Source: Brachyhypopomus gauderio (Eukaryota > Chordata > Actinopteri > Gymnotiformes > Hypopomidae). Taken from it: DNA of 64,000 nt. A program made the position numbers and the translations under genes. Under the pieces are notes generated by a model that did no database searches, had not been told where the DNA came from, and saw nothing but the letters and a program-made list of their open reading frames with translations. The stretch lies in NCBI RefSeq assembly GCF_052324685.1, contig NW_027506894.1, positions 1,199,690 through 1,263,689 of the forward strand, read 5' to 3'. Positions 1 to 10,153 of the stretch are shown piece by piece (position 1 is the first letter of the stretch; each line of letters opens with the position of its first letter).

Positions 1-159
1 CTAAATAAAGATCAATAGTTTTCAAAACTAAATTAATCACAAAGTTCAAACTGATTATGTGTAAAGAAAAAAACGGAATTCGTCCGTTGAACGAAAGTGA
101 AAGTGTTTTACTTTACCAAAGTCTTAAAATATATACTCTCTCTTTCTTGTTTATCAGTG

Positions 160-245
160 TCCACTTTTATAGTGTGACGTGTAACTGACATATTTAGTTT
201 TGCATAATACCACAATACCACATCTCTCTACAACACCAGACTGTG
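160..245 (-). promoter_or_regulatory. Copy of the Ig-gene upstream block
   Basis: The segment reads CACTTTTATAGTGTGACGTG followed by TAACTGACA, TTTAGTTTTGCATAA and CCACATC. It closely matches 42518-42592, which lies about 130 bp upstream of the signal-peptide ATG of the Ig receptor. A shorter copy is at 42742-42800. The match suggests this is the 5' flank of a paralogous minus-strand gene whose body would lie left of the window, although no matching signal exon is visible in 1-159. A regulatory role is inference from copy conservation and position only. The rest of 1-439 holds no gene I can see. Confidence 0.4.
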
Positions 246-439
246 TTTATGTTAATGTACATTATTTATGCTGCTGAAAGCCTTTGTTGAGTTCTGGCTC
301 CATCTAGTGGTTAATTATGTGATTGACAGTAATTCTGAGTGGAGACCTTGGAGTCAGAATCAGAGTTGACTGTGGAGTCTGAGTTGACTGTTTTGGTCTT
401 TGGGTGACAACAGCTGAACTAAATGTGGGGAACCTGTGT

Positions 440-665
440 AAGGTAGGAACACAGATTTAAAAGACCAGAACCATTTCACATATGAACAGGTATTCACACA
501 CAAACAGGTCAAGATCTTTATGAGCCTTTGTTCACATAATCGAGCAGCAACCACATTTCTCCTAGTGAGGAAAAACTAAAAAATAAATGTTTGAACAGCA
601 GGGGGCGGTGTTTCCTCCTGCTAATCTTGCTGGTCTAACGCTGGTGTCATTTTTATTATTACCAC
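440..665. repeat. Duplicated segment, partner at 58888-59097
   Basis: This stretch, from AAAAGACCAGAACCATTTCA through the CTTGCTGGTCTAACGCTGGT block, recurs in the same orientation at 58888-59097 with small substitutions and indels. No terminal inverted repeats or coding potential are visible. It may be part of a tandem duplication of the Ig locus or an undescribed dispersed repeat. In this copy the similarity ends just before a hAT copy at 670. In the other copy it ends at 59097. Confidence 0.6.
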
Positions 666-669
666 TGAC

Positions 670-1545
670 CAGTGGCATGCACACATAGACATCAGGTGGT
701 GCTAAAGCACCACAAACTCTGCCCTTTATCAACGAAAGTGCCCTTTTAAAACTTCGGTTTTTTTAAATCATTTTACTGAGGTCGGTTTGAAATCATCTTT
801 TGAAAACCTGAGCGATTAAAAACAATGCCCTGAAATGAGCCACCACCTCGCACACACCCGACCTCTCTATTCCTTTAACACCAGATGCGCTGCAGCAGCA
901 GTTCAGTTCAGCGAGTGGAAGGAAGCGTCTTCAGCACAGCACGCACGGTCACAGATAGACTTCTTCTCCCGTCCCCACCAGCCAGGTCACATACACATCA
1001 AGTACACATTTACCGTTTGCCCTCTAAGCCCAACGTGAAATCATTTTGTTGTGCAGTAAAATGTCTCATACAGCACCAAACTACTAAGCATTTTTAGCCG
1101 ACTGGTCACCTGATAAACTAGTCGCTTTAGCCCAAATCAATGATAGATAACGTGAGGACGACCACATACAAATAATTAAGGTAGAGTTTGCAAATCTTTG
1201 TGTTAAGCTGTATGTTATCTGTTGTATAGGTTTTGTTAGGCAACATAAATTAACACATTCGTTTGTGAAAGAAGAAACGGGAAGTTCCCCATTACCTGTG
1301 AAAAATGCCCATCTGCATTCATGTAATGACAACAGTCAGTAGCCTATAACTCCTTCTCGTACTTTTTGGTCTTTTTACTGTCTTAATTGTAGGCCTATAT
1401 TGATTTAAATTGCAAAATATATGCAACAAGGCCTGCAGACAGTGGAGGGTAAACAGAAGTTAACTGAAGGACATGACTGTATATAATATTGGATATGAAT
1501 TATATCAGTTGGCTGCGTGACTTTTTTCCGTTGAAAACTCACGTT
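670..1545 (+). mobile_element. Non-autonomous hAT copy (hAT-2 family), 3' end lost
   Basis: It starts with CAGTGGCATGCAC and follows the interior of the element spread over 9357-39751. Shared stretches include the ATAGACATCAGG block, the ACTCTGCCCTTTATCAACG block, GAAACGGGAAGTTCCC and, near the end, TCAGTTGGCTGCGTGACTT. The family's right terminus (TGTACGCCACTG at 39740-39751) is missing here: similarity stops after GAAAACTCAC. Small ORFs inside are not conserved protein coding. This uninterrupted copy gives the original layout of the heavily invaded copy and confirms its insertion points. Confidence 0.75.
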
Positions 1546-1764
1546 TAGAGAATGTTACAAATAAAAGTCAAATTTCATTCAACATGTGCTTGTAGTTTTT
1601 TTTTATTTGCACTAAAAAGTGCCCTTTACCCCCACGAAATATCATCCACGAAATCAGTTAGTCTTAAAGTATGCTATTTCTACACTGAAATTAGGCAAAT
1701 TAAGAAGTGTACATTAAACACAATATTAAATGAATATAAGTAATGAGTAAATTAAACTGTAAGT

Positions 1765-2335
1765 CAAGGTTTGTGAGTTACACAGTGTAGATTAAAACAA
1801 GGTAAATAGAACAGTGCGAGTTACACAGTGTAGATTAAACACAGTAAATGGAACAGTGTGAGTTACACAGTGTAGATTAAGACACAGTAAATGGAATAGT
1901 GTGAGTTACACAGTGTATATTAAAACACAGTAAATGGAACAGTGTGAGTTACACAGTGTAGATTAAAACACAGAAAATGGAACAGTGTGAGTTAAACAGT
2001 GTAGATTAAAACACAGTAAATGGAACAGTGTGAGTTACACAGTGTAGATTAAAACACAGTAAATGGAACAGTGTGAGTTACACAGTGTAGATTAAAACAC
2101 AGTAAATGGAACAGTGTGAGTTAAACAGTGTAGATTAAAACACAGTAAATGGAACAGTGTGAGTTACACAGTGTAGATTAAAACACAGTAAATGGAACAG
2201 TGTGAGTTAAACAGTGTAGATTAAAACACAGTAAATGGAACAGTGTGAGTTACACAGTGTAGATTAAAACACAGTAAATGGAACAGTGTGAGTTACACAG
2301 TGTACATTAAAACAGTGGAACAGTGTAAATGAAAC
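1765..2335. repeat. 43-bp minisatellite
   Basis: About thirteen head-to-tail units of roughly 43 bp contain GTGAGTTACACAGTGTAG and ACACAGTAAATGGAACA. Units vary by single substitutions (ACACAGTG versus AAACAGTG). The array lies downstream of the Ig exons on the minus strand. There are no ORFs of interest. Confidence 0.9.
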
Positions 2336-2494
2336 ACAGCAAACGAAGGCACATTGTGATCTCTGGGTAGGACTGAGATGCTGGGAATGATGCCTGTTGA
2401 TTGGTGGATGGAGATCATGTGATCTTGAGCTCAGCGTTTGTTGTTCAGAATTCTTGTCTCACACAGAACCTGCTGTAATGATCATGACCTGTAG

Positions 2495-2594
2495 TACACA
2501 CACACACACACACACATACACACACACACGCACGCACGCGCACAAACGCACACACACACGCACGCACACACACGCACACACACACACACACACA
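2495..2594. repeat. (CA)n microsatellite with CG interruptions
   Basis: An impure dinucleotide run of CACACA interrupted by ACGCACGCACGCGC. ORFs called across it on both strands are translations of the repeat. Confidence 0.95.
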
Positions 2595-2750
2595 TAACAT
2601 GAGGAGTGAACAGGCCTGTTCCTATGAGATGCTCTTGAGTTACTGGTTACCCACTTTGTCACCCGTAAACTCTCATTAATTAGATATTAATTAACCTGCA
2701 TGAAATATTTCTGCACCTGCAACACAACATGACCAAATTCATCAGTGTAC

Positions 2751-3068
2751 CTTTAATTGTGAGACTGAAGTTCCTGTGTTGATTGTGATTAAACCAGCAT
2801 GAATATAATCCACTATCCTCTTCAGTCAGGTCTGAGATCAGCAGAGAGAGATTTCTTGGAGATCCCTCATTAAATCTCTGAACTCTGCCACTGTAGCGGG
2901 GACTGAGTTGAGTAGAGTGGAGATCTTCATGGTGTGGTGATCTCCACTTCACTCTCCAATCTCCACTCCACCATTCACTCATATAAGTGCAGGAGCAGGA
3001 CAGGAACACAGACTCTCCTACAGATCTACTGACCTCAACATGCTGCTTATTCTCTGATAGACTGCAGC
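2751..3068 (-). CDS. Ig receptor, second V-type Ig exon
   Basis: This is a minus-strand exon of 318 bp, phase 1 at both ends. The acceptor is a pyrimidine run plus AG ending at 3069, and the donor is AAAG|GTACAC at 2751/2750. The translation has Ig V-set landmarks. GESVFLSCSC holds the B-strand Cys and WRVKW the core Trp. RYSGRVQRF is followed by NLSLLISDLTEEDSGLYSC, the D-x-G-x-Y-x-C F-strand signature. Length and phase match single-exon Ig domains of teleost pIgR/CD300-like and related leukocyte receptors. The first Ig exon is upstream at 7951-8343. No transmembrane or cytoplasmic exon was recognised in 1-2750, so the gene is incomplete here. The exact family is uncertain. Confidence 0.8.
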
Positions 3069-3071
3069 CTG

Positions 3072-3072
<1 letters not shown>

Positions 3073-3146
<74 letters not shown>

Positions 3147-3160
3147 AGAGAGAAAAAGAG
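3073..3160. repeat. (GA)n microsatellite
   Basis: A long GA run that on the minus strand forms the CT-rich tract leading into the splice acceptor of the second Ig exon. The Leu/Ser-repeat ORF called there is spurious. From 3170 to 3685 no gene or bounded element could be supported. Confidence 0.95.
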
Positions 3161-3685
3161 AGGGAGGAAGAGGGGGATAGAGAGAATGAGAGAGGGCGGT
3201 AGAGAGAAAAAAAATTTTTACAAGGTCTCTCCTTAATTTCCAGCTATGCTTCATGCATTTACAAAAACATTGTATGTTGACAGATATGTTGACATACATA
3301 TGTCATGTATGTTCTGTTATTACAGTCATGTTGTTCATATTTTGAACTTTTAGTATTTAACATTTTTTTTTATGACTGAAGGAAATGAAATACTTAAACT
3401 TGTAATGATACACTGTTAAATACTGTAATATAGTAATGTAGCCAGGTGGTGAGCAGTATGCTCTCTTTTTCTTTAAAAAGAGTACTGGCCCTTTAAAACT
3501 CACCCTGCCCATGAGTGCATGCGGGGGTTGTTACGCATGCGCTGTGAGTATTCCGGACAGAGAACACGGGTTGAGCAGAAGTGTGTACAAGTTTAAAGCA
3601 GCTGTGGTGATATTTTTGTTAATATTTGAATTTATGTGGACATTTTGGTTGGAAAACAATTGTAAGTATGTGTATGTATTTTCTC

Positions 3686-5258
3686 TAGTGATGGCAAAAC
3701 GAGGCTTCATGAACCAATGGGGCTTTCCATCTAAAAGGTTCACCAAAAGGTTCATTACCCGAAGCCTCGTTGACTCGTTCTCACTAGTGACACCTGCTGT
3801 GCAAAAGGATTTATGACAGACTCAATTAATTCTGAGTCAGAGAAAACTGGAATGTCTGTGTATAAAATAAAATATTTTTGCCACGTCCCAGTGAATATAA
3901 AAGTGTGTTTTTACATGGAAATATTATTATTTGAGTGATGTGATGTTGAACAAGTATACTTAAAATAAACGCTTGTGGAACTGGGAGTACAAGAGTGCTT
4001 ATGGAACTGAAAGACAGGAAACTGCAACAGATGGAACAAATATAAATTACTGATTTTTATTTTTTTTAAAGAAACTTTTTAACAGTGTTGGGGTTGAGTC
4101 GATTCCTTTTCTTAGACGCCTTAGAAGTCTACCTAGCTTACAACTAGCTTAAAGTCTATAATAATACGAATAATAAATAATAGCTGATCTAATCTATGTT
4201 ATAACAGAACTTTAACCACTAACTCTAACTAATTAACCAATGCACACCTCTCACAACACCAACTTAAAACCCACAAAGGGCCGCAAGGCTCAAACTAGAG
4301 TCCTGCACCGGGTTGGGTACGGGTACAGGCAAATAGATGCTGAAACGGGTGGGTTTTACACGTACCGCAATTTAACGGGTGGGTATGCGGGCGGGTAAGT
4401 TAAATACGGGCCACCTAAGGACGAATCGTTCGATGTTCTTTTGTGGTGGAAAGAACACCAAGACGATTTCCCCAACCTGGCAACAACTGCCCGAAGTGTC
4501 CTCTCAATCCCGAGGTAGAGATTTTTCTCCATCTCTATCCCCGCATCCAGCGCTGCGAGTGAGAGATTTTTCCTCCGCTGGTTTTGTGATACAAGAGCGC
4601 AGAACGCAGCTCAAACGTGGGACTGTGGACGATATACTGTTCCTGCACAGTAACCTAGGATAGATTTGTGACCCTTTGCGATTTTATTTAGTTGTTATAC
4701 TGGCATTTGTTCCCTCTCGTTTTGCATTGTGTTATGGCACCGGTTGGCTACATAAATTGTCTTGCGTTTTACCAGTTGCTACTTTTAGATAGGAATACTG
4801 TTCCTGCACAGCAACATTAGATTTTATTTTGTGTTGTACTGACGTTTTTTCAGAGGCGCATTGAAAAATAAAGTGCTCTATAAGAATACTTTCGATTTGT
4901 GTGATTTTTTACGGGCACGGGTGGGTAACGGGTAGAATATTAACGGGTCCGGCCGGGTACGGATTTAACTTTGGAATAGCCACGGGTTCGCGGGTGGGTG
5001 GGTGCTGTACTCTGCGGATATAGGTGGGTGCGGGTCTCAAAAAACGGACCTGCGCAGGACTCTGGCTCAAACCCGCTTTATGTGGTTGTGACACTCAAAA
5101 TGAAACGATGACGTAACCCACTGAATCCGAGGCCTCGTTTGTCATCAGTCATGTGATTTTTACGGTAATGACACACGCCTCGAACCGGGGCTTCATCTGG
5201 CATGCCCCTTTTTGCTCGATACAGGCTCCGAGGCATCGCTTCAAATGTCACATCACTA
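3686..5258. mobile_element. Non-autonomous hAT element with perfect 8-bp TSD
   Basis: The ends are TAGTGATGGCAAAACGAGG on the left and, inverted on the right, TAGTGATGTGACATTTGAAG. They are flanked by a perfect 8-bp target duplication, ATTTTCTC (3678-3685 and 5259-5266), which is the hAT hallmark. Subterminal parts contain several GAGGCTTC / GAGGCCTCG motifs in both orientations, as expected for transposase-binding repeats. No transposase coding was recognised. A second element is nested at 4296-5064. Confidence 0.85.
4296..5064. mobile_element. 769-bp MITE nested in the 3686-5258 hAT
   Basis: The terminal inverted repeats are TAGAGTCCTGCACCGGG and, inverted, CAGAGTCCTGCGCAGG. The flanking 8-bp duplication GCTCAAAC is perfect (4288-4295 and 5065-5072). 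The subterminal regions are rich in ACGGGTGGGT and GGGTACGGG motifs in both orientations. It is non-coding and hAT-type by TSD length. Confidence 0.85.
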
Positions 5259-5266
5259 ATTTTCTC

Positions 5267-5815
5267 TAATGTGTTTGTTAGCGATGTCGTTATATTTAGT
5301 TAGGATGGGATGGGATTTTTTTAGGCAGTTAATCGTTTTTTGTACATGTGGGCACACTATGTTGTTGCATAATGTTAGCTTATCGATTTAGTGAAAAATA
5401 TGTGACATTGTTGGTGCAATGTGATTTACGTGTTTTGTCCCTAAAAGTATATTGTAAACTATGTAGGGAGATTTTGTTCATGAAGAAATACCCATCTGTG
5501 TTAGAGATTTCTGCCCCGCGGACCACGTGAGTAGTTGTTAATTAATTGCAATCTTTATCGTGGCTCATCTTATATTTTTTCTTTGTCATTTGTTTTCTAC
5601 AGTAGCCGCTACCGTATTATTTTGGGCTAGTATTTGTATAAAGATTAGGTTGTGGGTTAATATTTTATTTTATTTTTTACCTTCTTGCTAGGAGGCAAAG
5701 CTAGGTCCTAACACCTGCAAACTTTTCATTTGGTTTACAAGTTTTTGCCAGAATAAAAAAAAACACCCAAACAACATTTTCAGTTGGGTATTCTTATGTA
5801 GCCTATACAGAAAGG
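5267..5815. other. AT-rich stretch without recognised features
   Basis: No coherent coding frame, terminal repeat or tandem repeat was found between the hAT and the LINE. The region is AT-rich with short homopolymer runs. Confidence 0.5.
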
Positions 5816-5821
5816 CCCACA

Positions 5822-7385
5822 GTAAGTAAGTATTTATTTATATAGCACTTTTCCAAGTAGGCCTACAAAGTGCTTTACAAAAAATACAAGCATAAAAAAC
5901 ACTACATAAAACACTACATAAAAACAAATAAGACATCATCACAACCACATGCATAAAAAAATGCTAGCCATGACCAACCTCAAATGCTACGCTGTACAGG
6001 TATGTCTTTAGTCTTTTTTTTTAAACAACTCCTTAGACCCAGCAAGTTTAATGTCTAATTCCAAATGACCATTCCAAAGTTTCGGAGCACATACAGCAAC
6101 AGCACAATCCCCCTTGAGTTTTCTCTTAGTCATTGGAACTACTAAAAGCCCTTGGTTAGAGGACCTCAGTGACCTAGCATTAGAATAAGGGACTAATAGA
6201 TCAGAAATATATAATGGTCCATCCCCATGCAAGGCTTGGTATGTTAAAACCAGAATCTTAAAATCAATCCTTTGGGCAACAGGCAGCCAATGCAGTGAAG
6301 CCAACACAGGTGTGATATGCTCTCTTCTTTTGGCACCAGTAAGCACTCGAGCTGCTGCATTCTGGACCAGCTGCAACCGTGTCATAGCTCCTTGACTAAG
6401 ACACGTAAATAAGGCATTACAGTAATCAAGGCGTGATGATACGAAAGCATGAATAATTCTTTCTGTGTCTTGGAACGAAAGCATTTTCCTAATTTTTGCT
6501 ATATTTTTCAGTCGAAAGTAGCAGCTCGGAACCAGCTTCCTTATATGCACTGAAAATTTTAACTCAGTCAAAAATTTCTCTCAAATTCCTAGGATAAGAA
6601 TTGATCTGTAAAGCCAGTGGGCCAATTTCCTTCTTTACGTCCCCTATCACGTTTGGAGGGCCAAAAATCAACACTGTTTTTCCTTCATTTAACTTGAGTA
6701 AATTACAGGCCAGCCAATCCTTAATGCTCTGAATGCTCTGAATCAGTTGGACTCCTCAATCTACTGAAATCATCTTTTTATAGATAAATAGAGCTGTATA
6801 TCATCAGCATAAAAATTATAAGAAATATTAAAACGGCTTATCAAATTTCCCAAAGAAAGCATATATAATAAAATTAAAATAGGACCAAGCACTGATCCCT
6901 GTGGAACTCCACAGGAAATAGCAGCACAAGAGGACAGATTGTCACCAACAGACACCATAAATTTTCTGTTTGATAAATATGACACAAACCGCTCCAACGC
7001 AGTCCCTGATATTCCCACCCATTCTTGCAGCCTATCTATTAAAACACTATGTTCTACAGTGTTGAACGCTGCACTAATATCCAACAACACTAAAACAGAC
7101 ACATCTCCAGCATCAGCATTCATCAGGATATCATTTACAATCCTCACCAGGGCTGTCTCTGTGCTATGTTTATATCTAAAACCTGACTGAAACTTATCAA
7201 AAATACCCTTCTCTTCTAAAGTAGCCAAAAGCTGATTAGCAACCACTTTCTCCAGTATTTTTGAGACAAAAGGTAACTTTGAGATTGGTCTATAATTTAC
7301 ACAGTCTGTAGTATCAAGACCAGTTTTTTTAAGAATAGGCTGCACCATCGCTAGCTTAATACTGGTATATAAATCACTTAATTGT
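5822..7385 (-). pseudogene. 5'-truncated L2-like LINE reverse transcriptase
   Basis: On the minus strand, 7348-6770 encodes reverse transcriptase. It has NYRPISKLPFVSKILEKV, a LDISAAFNTVEH block (first catalytic Asp), SCGVPQGSVLGPI and FYADDIQLYL (YADD catalytic pair). After frame disruptions near 6770 and 6571, the C-terminal part continues to 6008 with SSRLDYCNALF and LASLHWLPVAQRI, typical of L2/CR1-group elements. The element ends at 5822-5885 with a GTGCTATATAAATAAATA-type 3' tail on its coding strand. The 5' part is missing beyond about 7385. Frameshifts and truncation make it inactive. Confidence 0.85.
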
Positions 7386-7460
7386 ATAGTTGATCTATAT
7401 ATAATATGTTATATTTTGTTTGCAGTTGTCACGGTAGGCCGGTCCCAGAGCGCAAGGGAG

Positions 7461-7752
7461 ACACCCACTCCCAAAACACACCTACACAGAGACACGCCCC
7501 AGCTCACAGTCCCCACCCACTGACACACCTACACAAGGACACGCCCCAGCTCACAGTCCCCACCTACTGACACACCTATACAAGGACACGCCCCCACTCA
7601 CAGTCCCCACCCACTGACACACCTACACAAGGACACGCCCATGCTCACTGTACTCCACCTACTGACACACCTACACAAGGACACGCCCCTGCTCACAGTC
7701 CCCACCCACTGACACACCTACACAAGGACACACCCCCACTCACAGTCACAAG
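7461..7752. repeat. 47-bp minisatellite, about six units
   Basis: Units contain ACACACCTACACAAGGACAC followed by GCCCC, CTCACAGTCCCCACC and ACTG. They vary at a few positions. The sequence just after (7753-7800, AAGGTGCTGTAGAAATAAAC then TTGCCTTGACTTGCC) resembles a LINE 3' tail. Confidence 0.85.
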
Positions 7753-7950
7753 TGTGTATGAAAGGTGCTGTAGAAATAAACTTGCCTTGACTTGCCTACA
7801 TTGTCATTTTGTGTTTTTGTGCAGTTTGTTGTTTTAATGTTCAGTTGACAAAAAGAAAAACCTTTCCAGCATGTGTCCATAGACATAAACCATCTGAACA
7901 CTTCCAAACTGCCTCTACACACTGCTGGAACTGGGATGTGAGTGACTCAC

Positions 7951-8343
7951 CTCTAACGTTTAGGTGGACATATGAAGACTCTCCACACCAGTACTGTCCA
8001 GTGTCTTCTTCATTGAGGTTTGAGATGAGCAGGGAGAAGTTACTGGAGGGTGTTTGATCAAATATGAAGACTCTGCCCCTGTAGCGTCCTGCCTCATTAG
8101 ACACCACAGTGTGATCTGTAGACGGTAGAGTTTTGTAGGTCCAACCGAAAGGGCCATGTTTAAGATAATAGCGTCCTGCCTCATTAGCCAACACAGTAGT
8201 GTGATCTGTAGACTGAGGTGAAGATCTAAAGGTCCATGTGACTCCCTCAGTGATAGTGTCATGATCGTCTAGATAACGGCAGGGCAGCAGTACAGACTCT
8301 CCTGGAGAACAAGTGACTTGGTTTTGTTCCATCCTGGTGCAAC
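7951..8343 (-). CDS. Ig receptor, first V-type Ig exon with internal duplication
   Basis: This is a minus-strand exon of 393 bp, phase 1 to phase 1, running from acceptor TTCTGCAG at 8344 to donor AGAG|GTGAGT. The residue encoded across the junction with the signal exon (42337) is in frame. Landmarks are GESVLLPCRYLDD (B-strand Cys), GVTWTF (core Trp), FSLLISNLNEEDTGQYWCG (F-strand signature) and a terminal VHLNVRG. Between the Trp and the F strand, a 29-30 codon segment containing STDHTxV...NEAGRY occurs twice in tandem, so the domain is longer than a usual V-set. It lies 4.9 kb upstream of the second Ig exon. It is likely the ligand-binding N-terminal domain of a cell-surface receptor. Family assignment (CD300/pIgR-like versus other teleost receptors) is open. 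Confidence 0.82.
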
Positions 8344-8511
8344 CTGCAGAAGACACAGTGCAATAAAACCATCATCACCTTCTACCTGCAGTGTACCACA
8401 CATTCATTACTTCATTCAGTGATCTCTAATGCACTGTTCTGTGAGTGGAGGAGGAACTGATGTTGGAACAGACGGTACCAGACAAGACAAGAACACAGAG
8501 CAGAATGAAGA

Positions 8512-8610
8512 ACATGGAGTCTGGTCTGTTAGAGACACAGTCTGGTCTGTTGGGGACACAGTTTGGTCTGTTATGGACACAATCTGCTCCGTTAGGGACA
8601 CAGTCGATGT
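8512..8610. repeat. 22-bp tandem repeat, four units
   Basis: Imperfect units of ACACAGTCTGGTCTGTTAGG lie in the intron upstream of the first Ig exon. Short ORFs on both strands here are translations of the repeat. No exon was recognised in 8620-8865. Confidence 0.7.
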
Positions 8611-8864
8611 ATCAAAAACGATCAGGAAGTAACAAACTGGCAGAAAGTGCGTAAAGAAGGACGGGGGTGTGTGGAGATCAGACGTCTCTCACGATGTGAA
8701 GACAAACAGACACCACAACAACATCCAGCAAGGACAGTGTGTCCCAGTGAAGAACTTTGTGAAGGTTTGTAATGAACAAGGAGAGCTGAGAAGATTCACT
8801 GTGTGGAGGAGGATGACCAGGATGAATCTACAGATGATCATGAGATCAGTTTAACACACACACG

Positions 8865-8865
<1 letters not shown>

Positions 8866-8927
<62 letters not shown>

Positions 8928-9189
8928 CACAGAACAGAGACACCACAACACACGTTCACATAGTGGACACACACACACACACACACACAACACAGACACC
9001 ACAACAAACGTTCACATAGTGGACACACACACGCACAGAACAGAGACACCACAACACACGTTCACATAGTGGACACACACACACACACACACAGAACAGA
9101 GACACCACAACACACGTTCACATAGTGGACACGCGCACACACACACAGAACACAGACACCACAACACACGTTCACATAGTGAACACACA
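8866..9189. repeat. CA microsatellite and left half of a split minisatellite
   Basis: A (CA)n run is followed by units of about 42-50 bp containing AGAGACACCACAACACACG and TTCACATAGTGGAC, separated by variable CA runs. The same unit resumes at 41015-41546, in the same orientation and immediately after the right end of a hAT element. The two halves are therefore one array split by transposon insertion. Confidence 0.9.
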
Positions 9190-10153
9190 TAGGGCTGTGA
9201 CGGTAATGATTTTTACTTACCACGGTGAGAGAGCAACGCCCCCCCCCCCAACAAAAAAAAACCAAAACAAAATAATAAAATAAATAAATTATAATTTATA
9301 AATAAAAACATGCACTTTTAACAAAAACTTTATTCGTCGTAAAGTATGGCCGTAATCAGTGGCGTGCAGACATAGACATCAGGGGCCTCATTTATAAAGG
9401 GTGCGTACGCACAAAAAGGGGCCTGAAATGTGCGTACGCTTCATCTCACGTAAGATCTGTGATTTATAAAAAAAAATACTTGGCGTGAAAATGAGCGTAT
9501 ATTTAAGCAAAGTTTGAGGCATCCGTATCCCTTCAATAGATTGCGGAGAGAGCGGGAATTAGTGACATCCATGTGGTAAGGTAGGGAATTGCAAGTAAAT
9601 GCACAAGCCTTCATTTCTTCCGCTTATTAGTTCATAGTGCATAAATCAAGAGTAAGGACGGAAGATTAAGGAAAATTAAGCATCACTTGTTTAATTATGT
9701 TTTTGGTCTGCATGTATAGTTTATGTATGTATCTTATTCTGCATTATATGCATATGTACTATTATCTTTCTACTAACTTGGGTATTTCACTCTGTAGTTT
9801 ATTTAAATTGTATTTGTATTATCTGTTTTGTCTCACAGTTTTAAAAACTATTATTATTATTATTATTGCAACAAATTATACTGTATAATAAAGAGAGAGG
9901 AAAGATGTTAAGGGCTGGTAATAGTTGCATATAATTACGAGCATAAACAGCTGTACGTAATGGCATAAAATAGCAGCTCTATAAATAGGCAGAAAAGAGT
10001 GAAGCACTGTCTGTCATAATGGCGTTTTTGGCATTACTTGAAGACTAGCCAACCGACAAATACGGCGACAACGTGTTTTCAGAGATCAAGAAGATTTTTT
10101 TGCGAATGATGATGACTGGTTAATGAGCCGATTTAGGTTTCCAAGAGCCATTC

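Noticed and set aside
3018-3299. Leu/Ser-repeat ORF on the minus strand
   Set aside because: Translation of the (GA)n microsatellite running into the second Ig exon in a wrong frame.
8940-9189. CRISPR-like arrangement of repeats and spacers in the minisatellite
   Set aside because: The 'spacers' are variable CA runs, not unique sequence; eukaryotic context and no cas genes.
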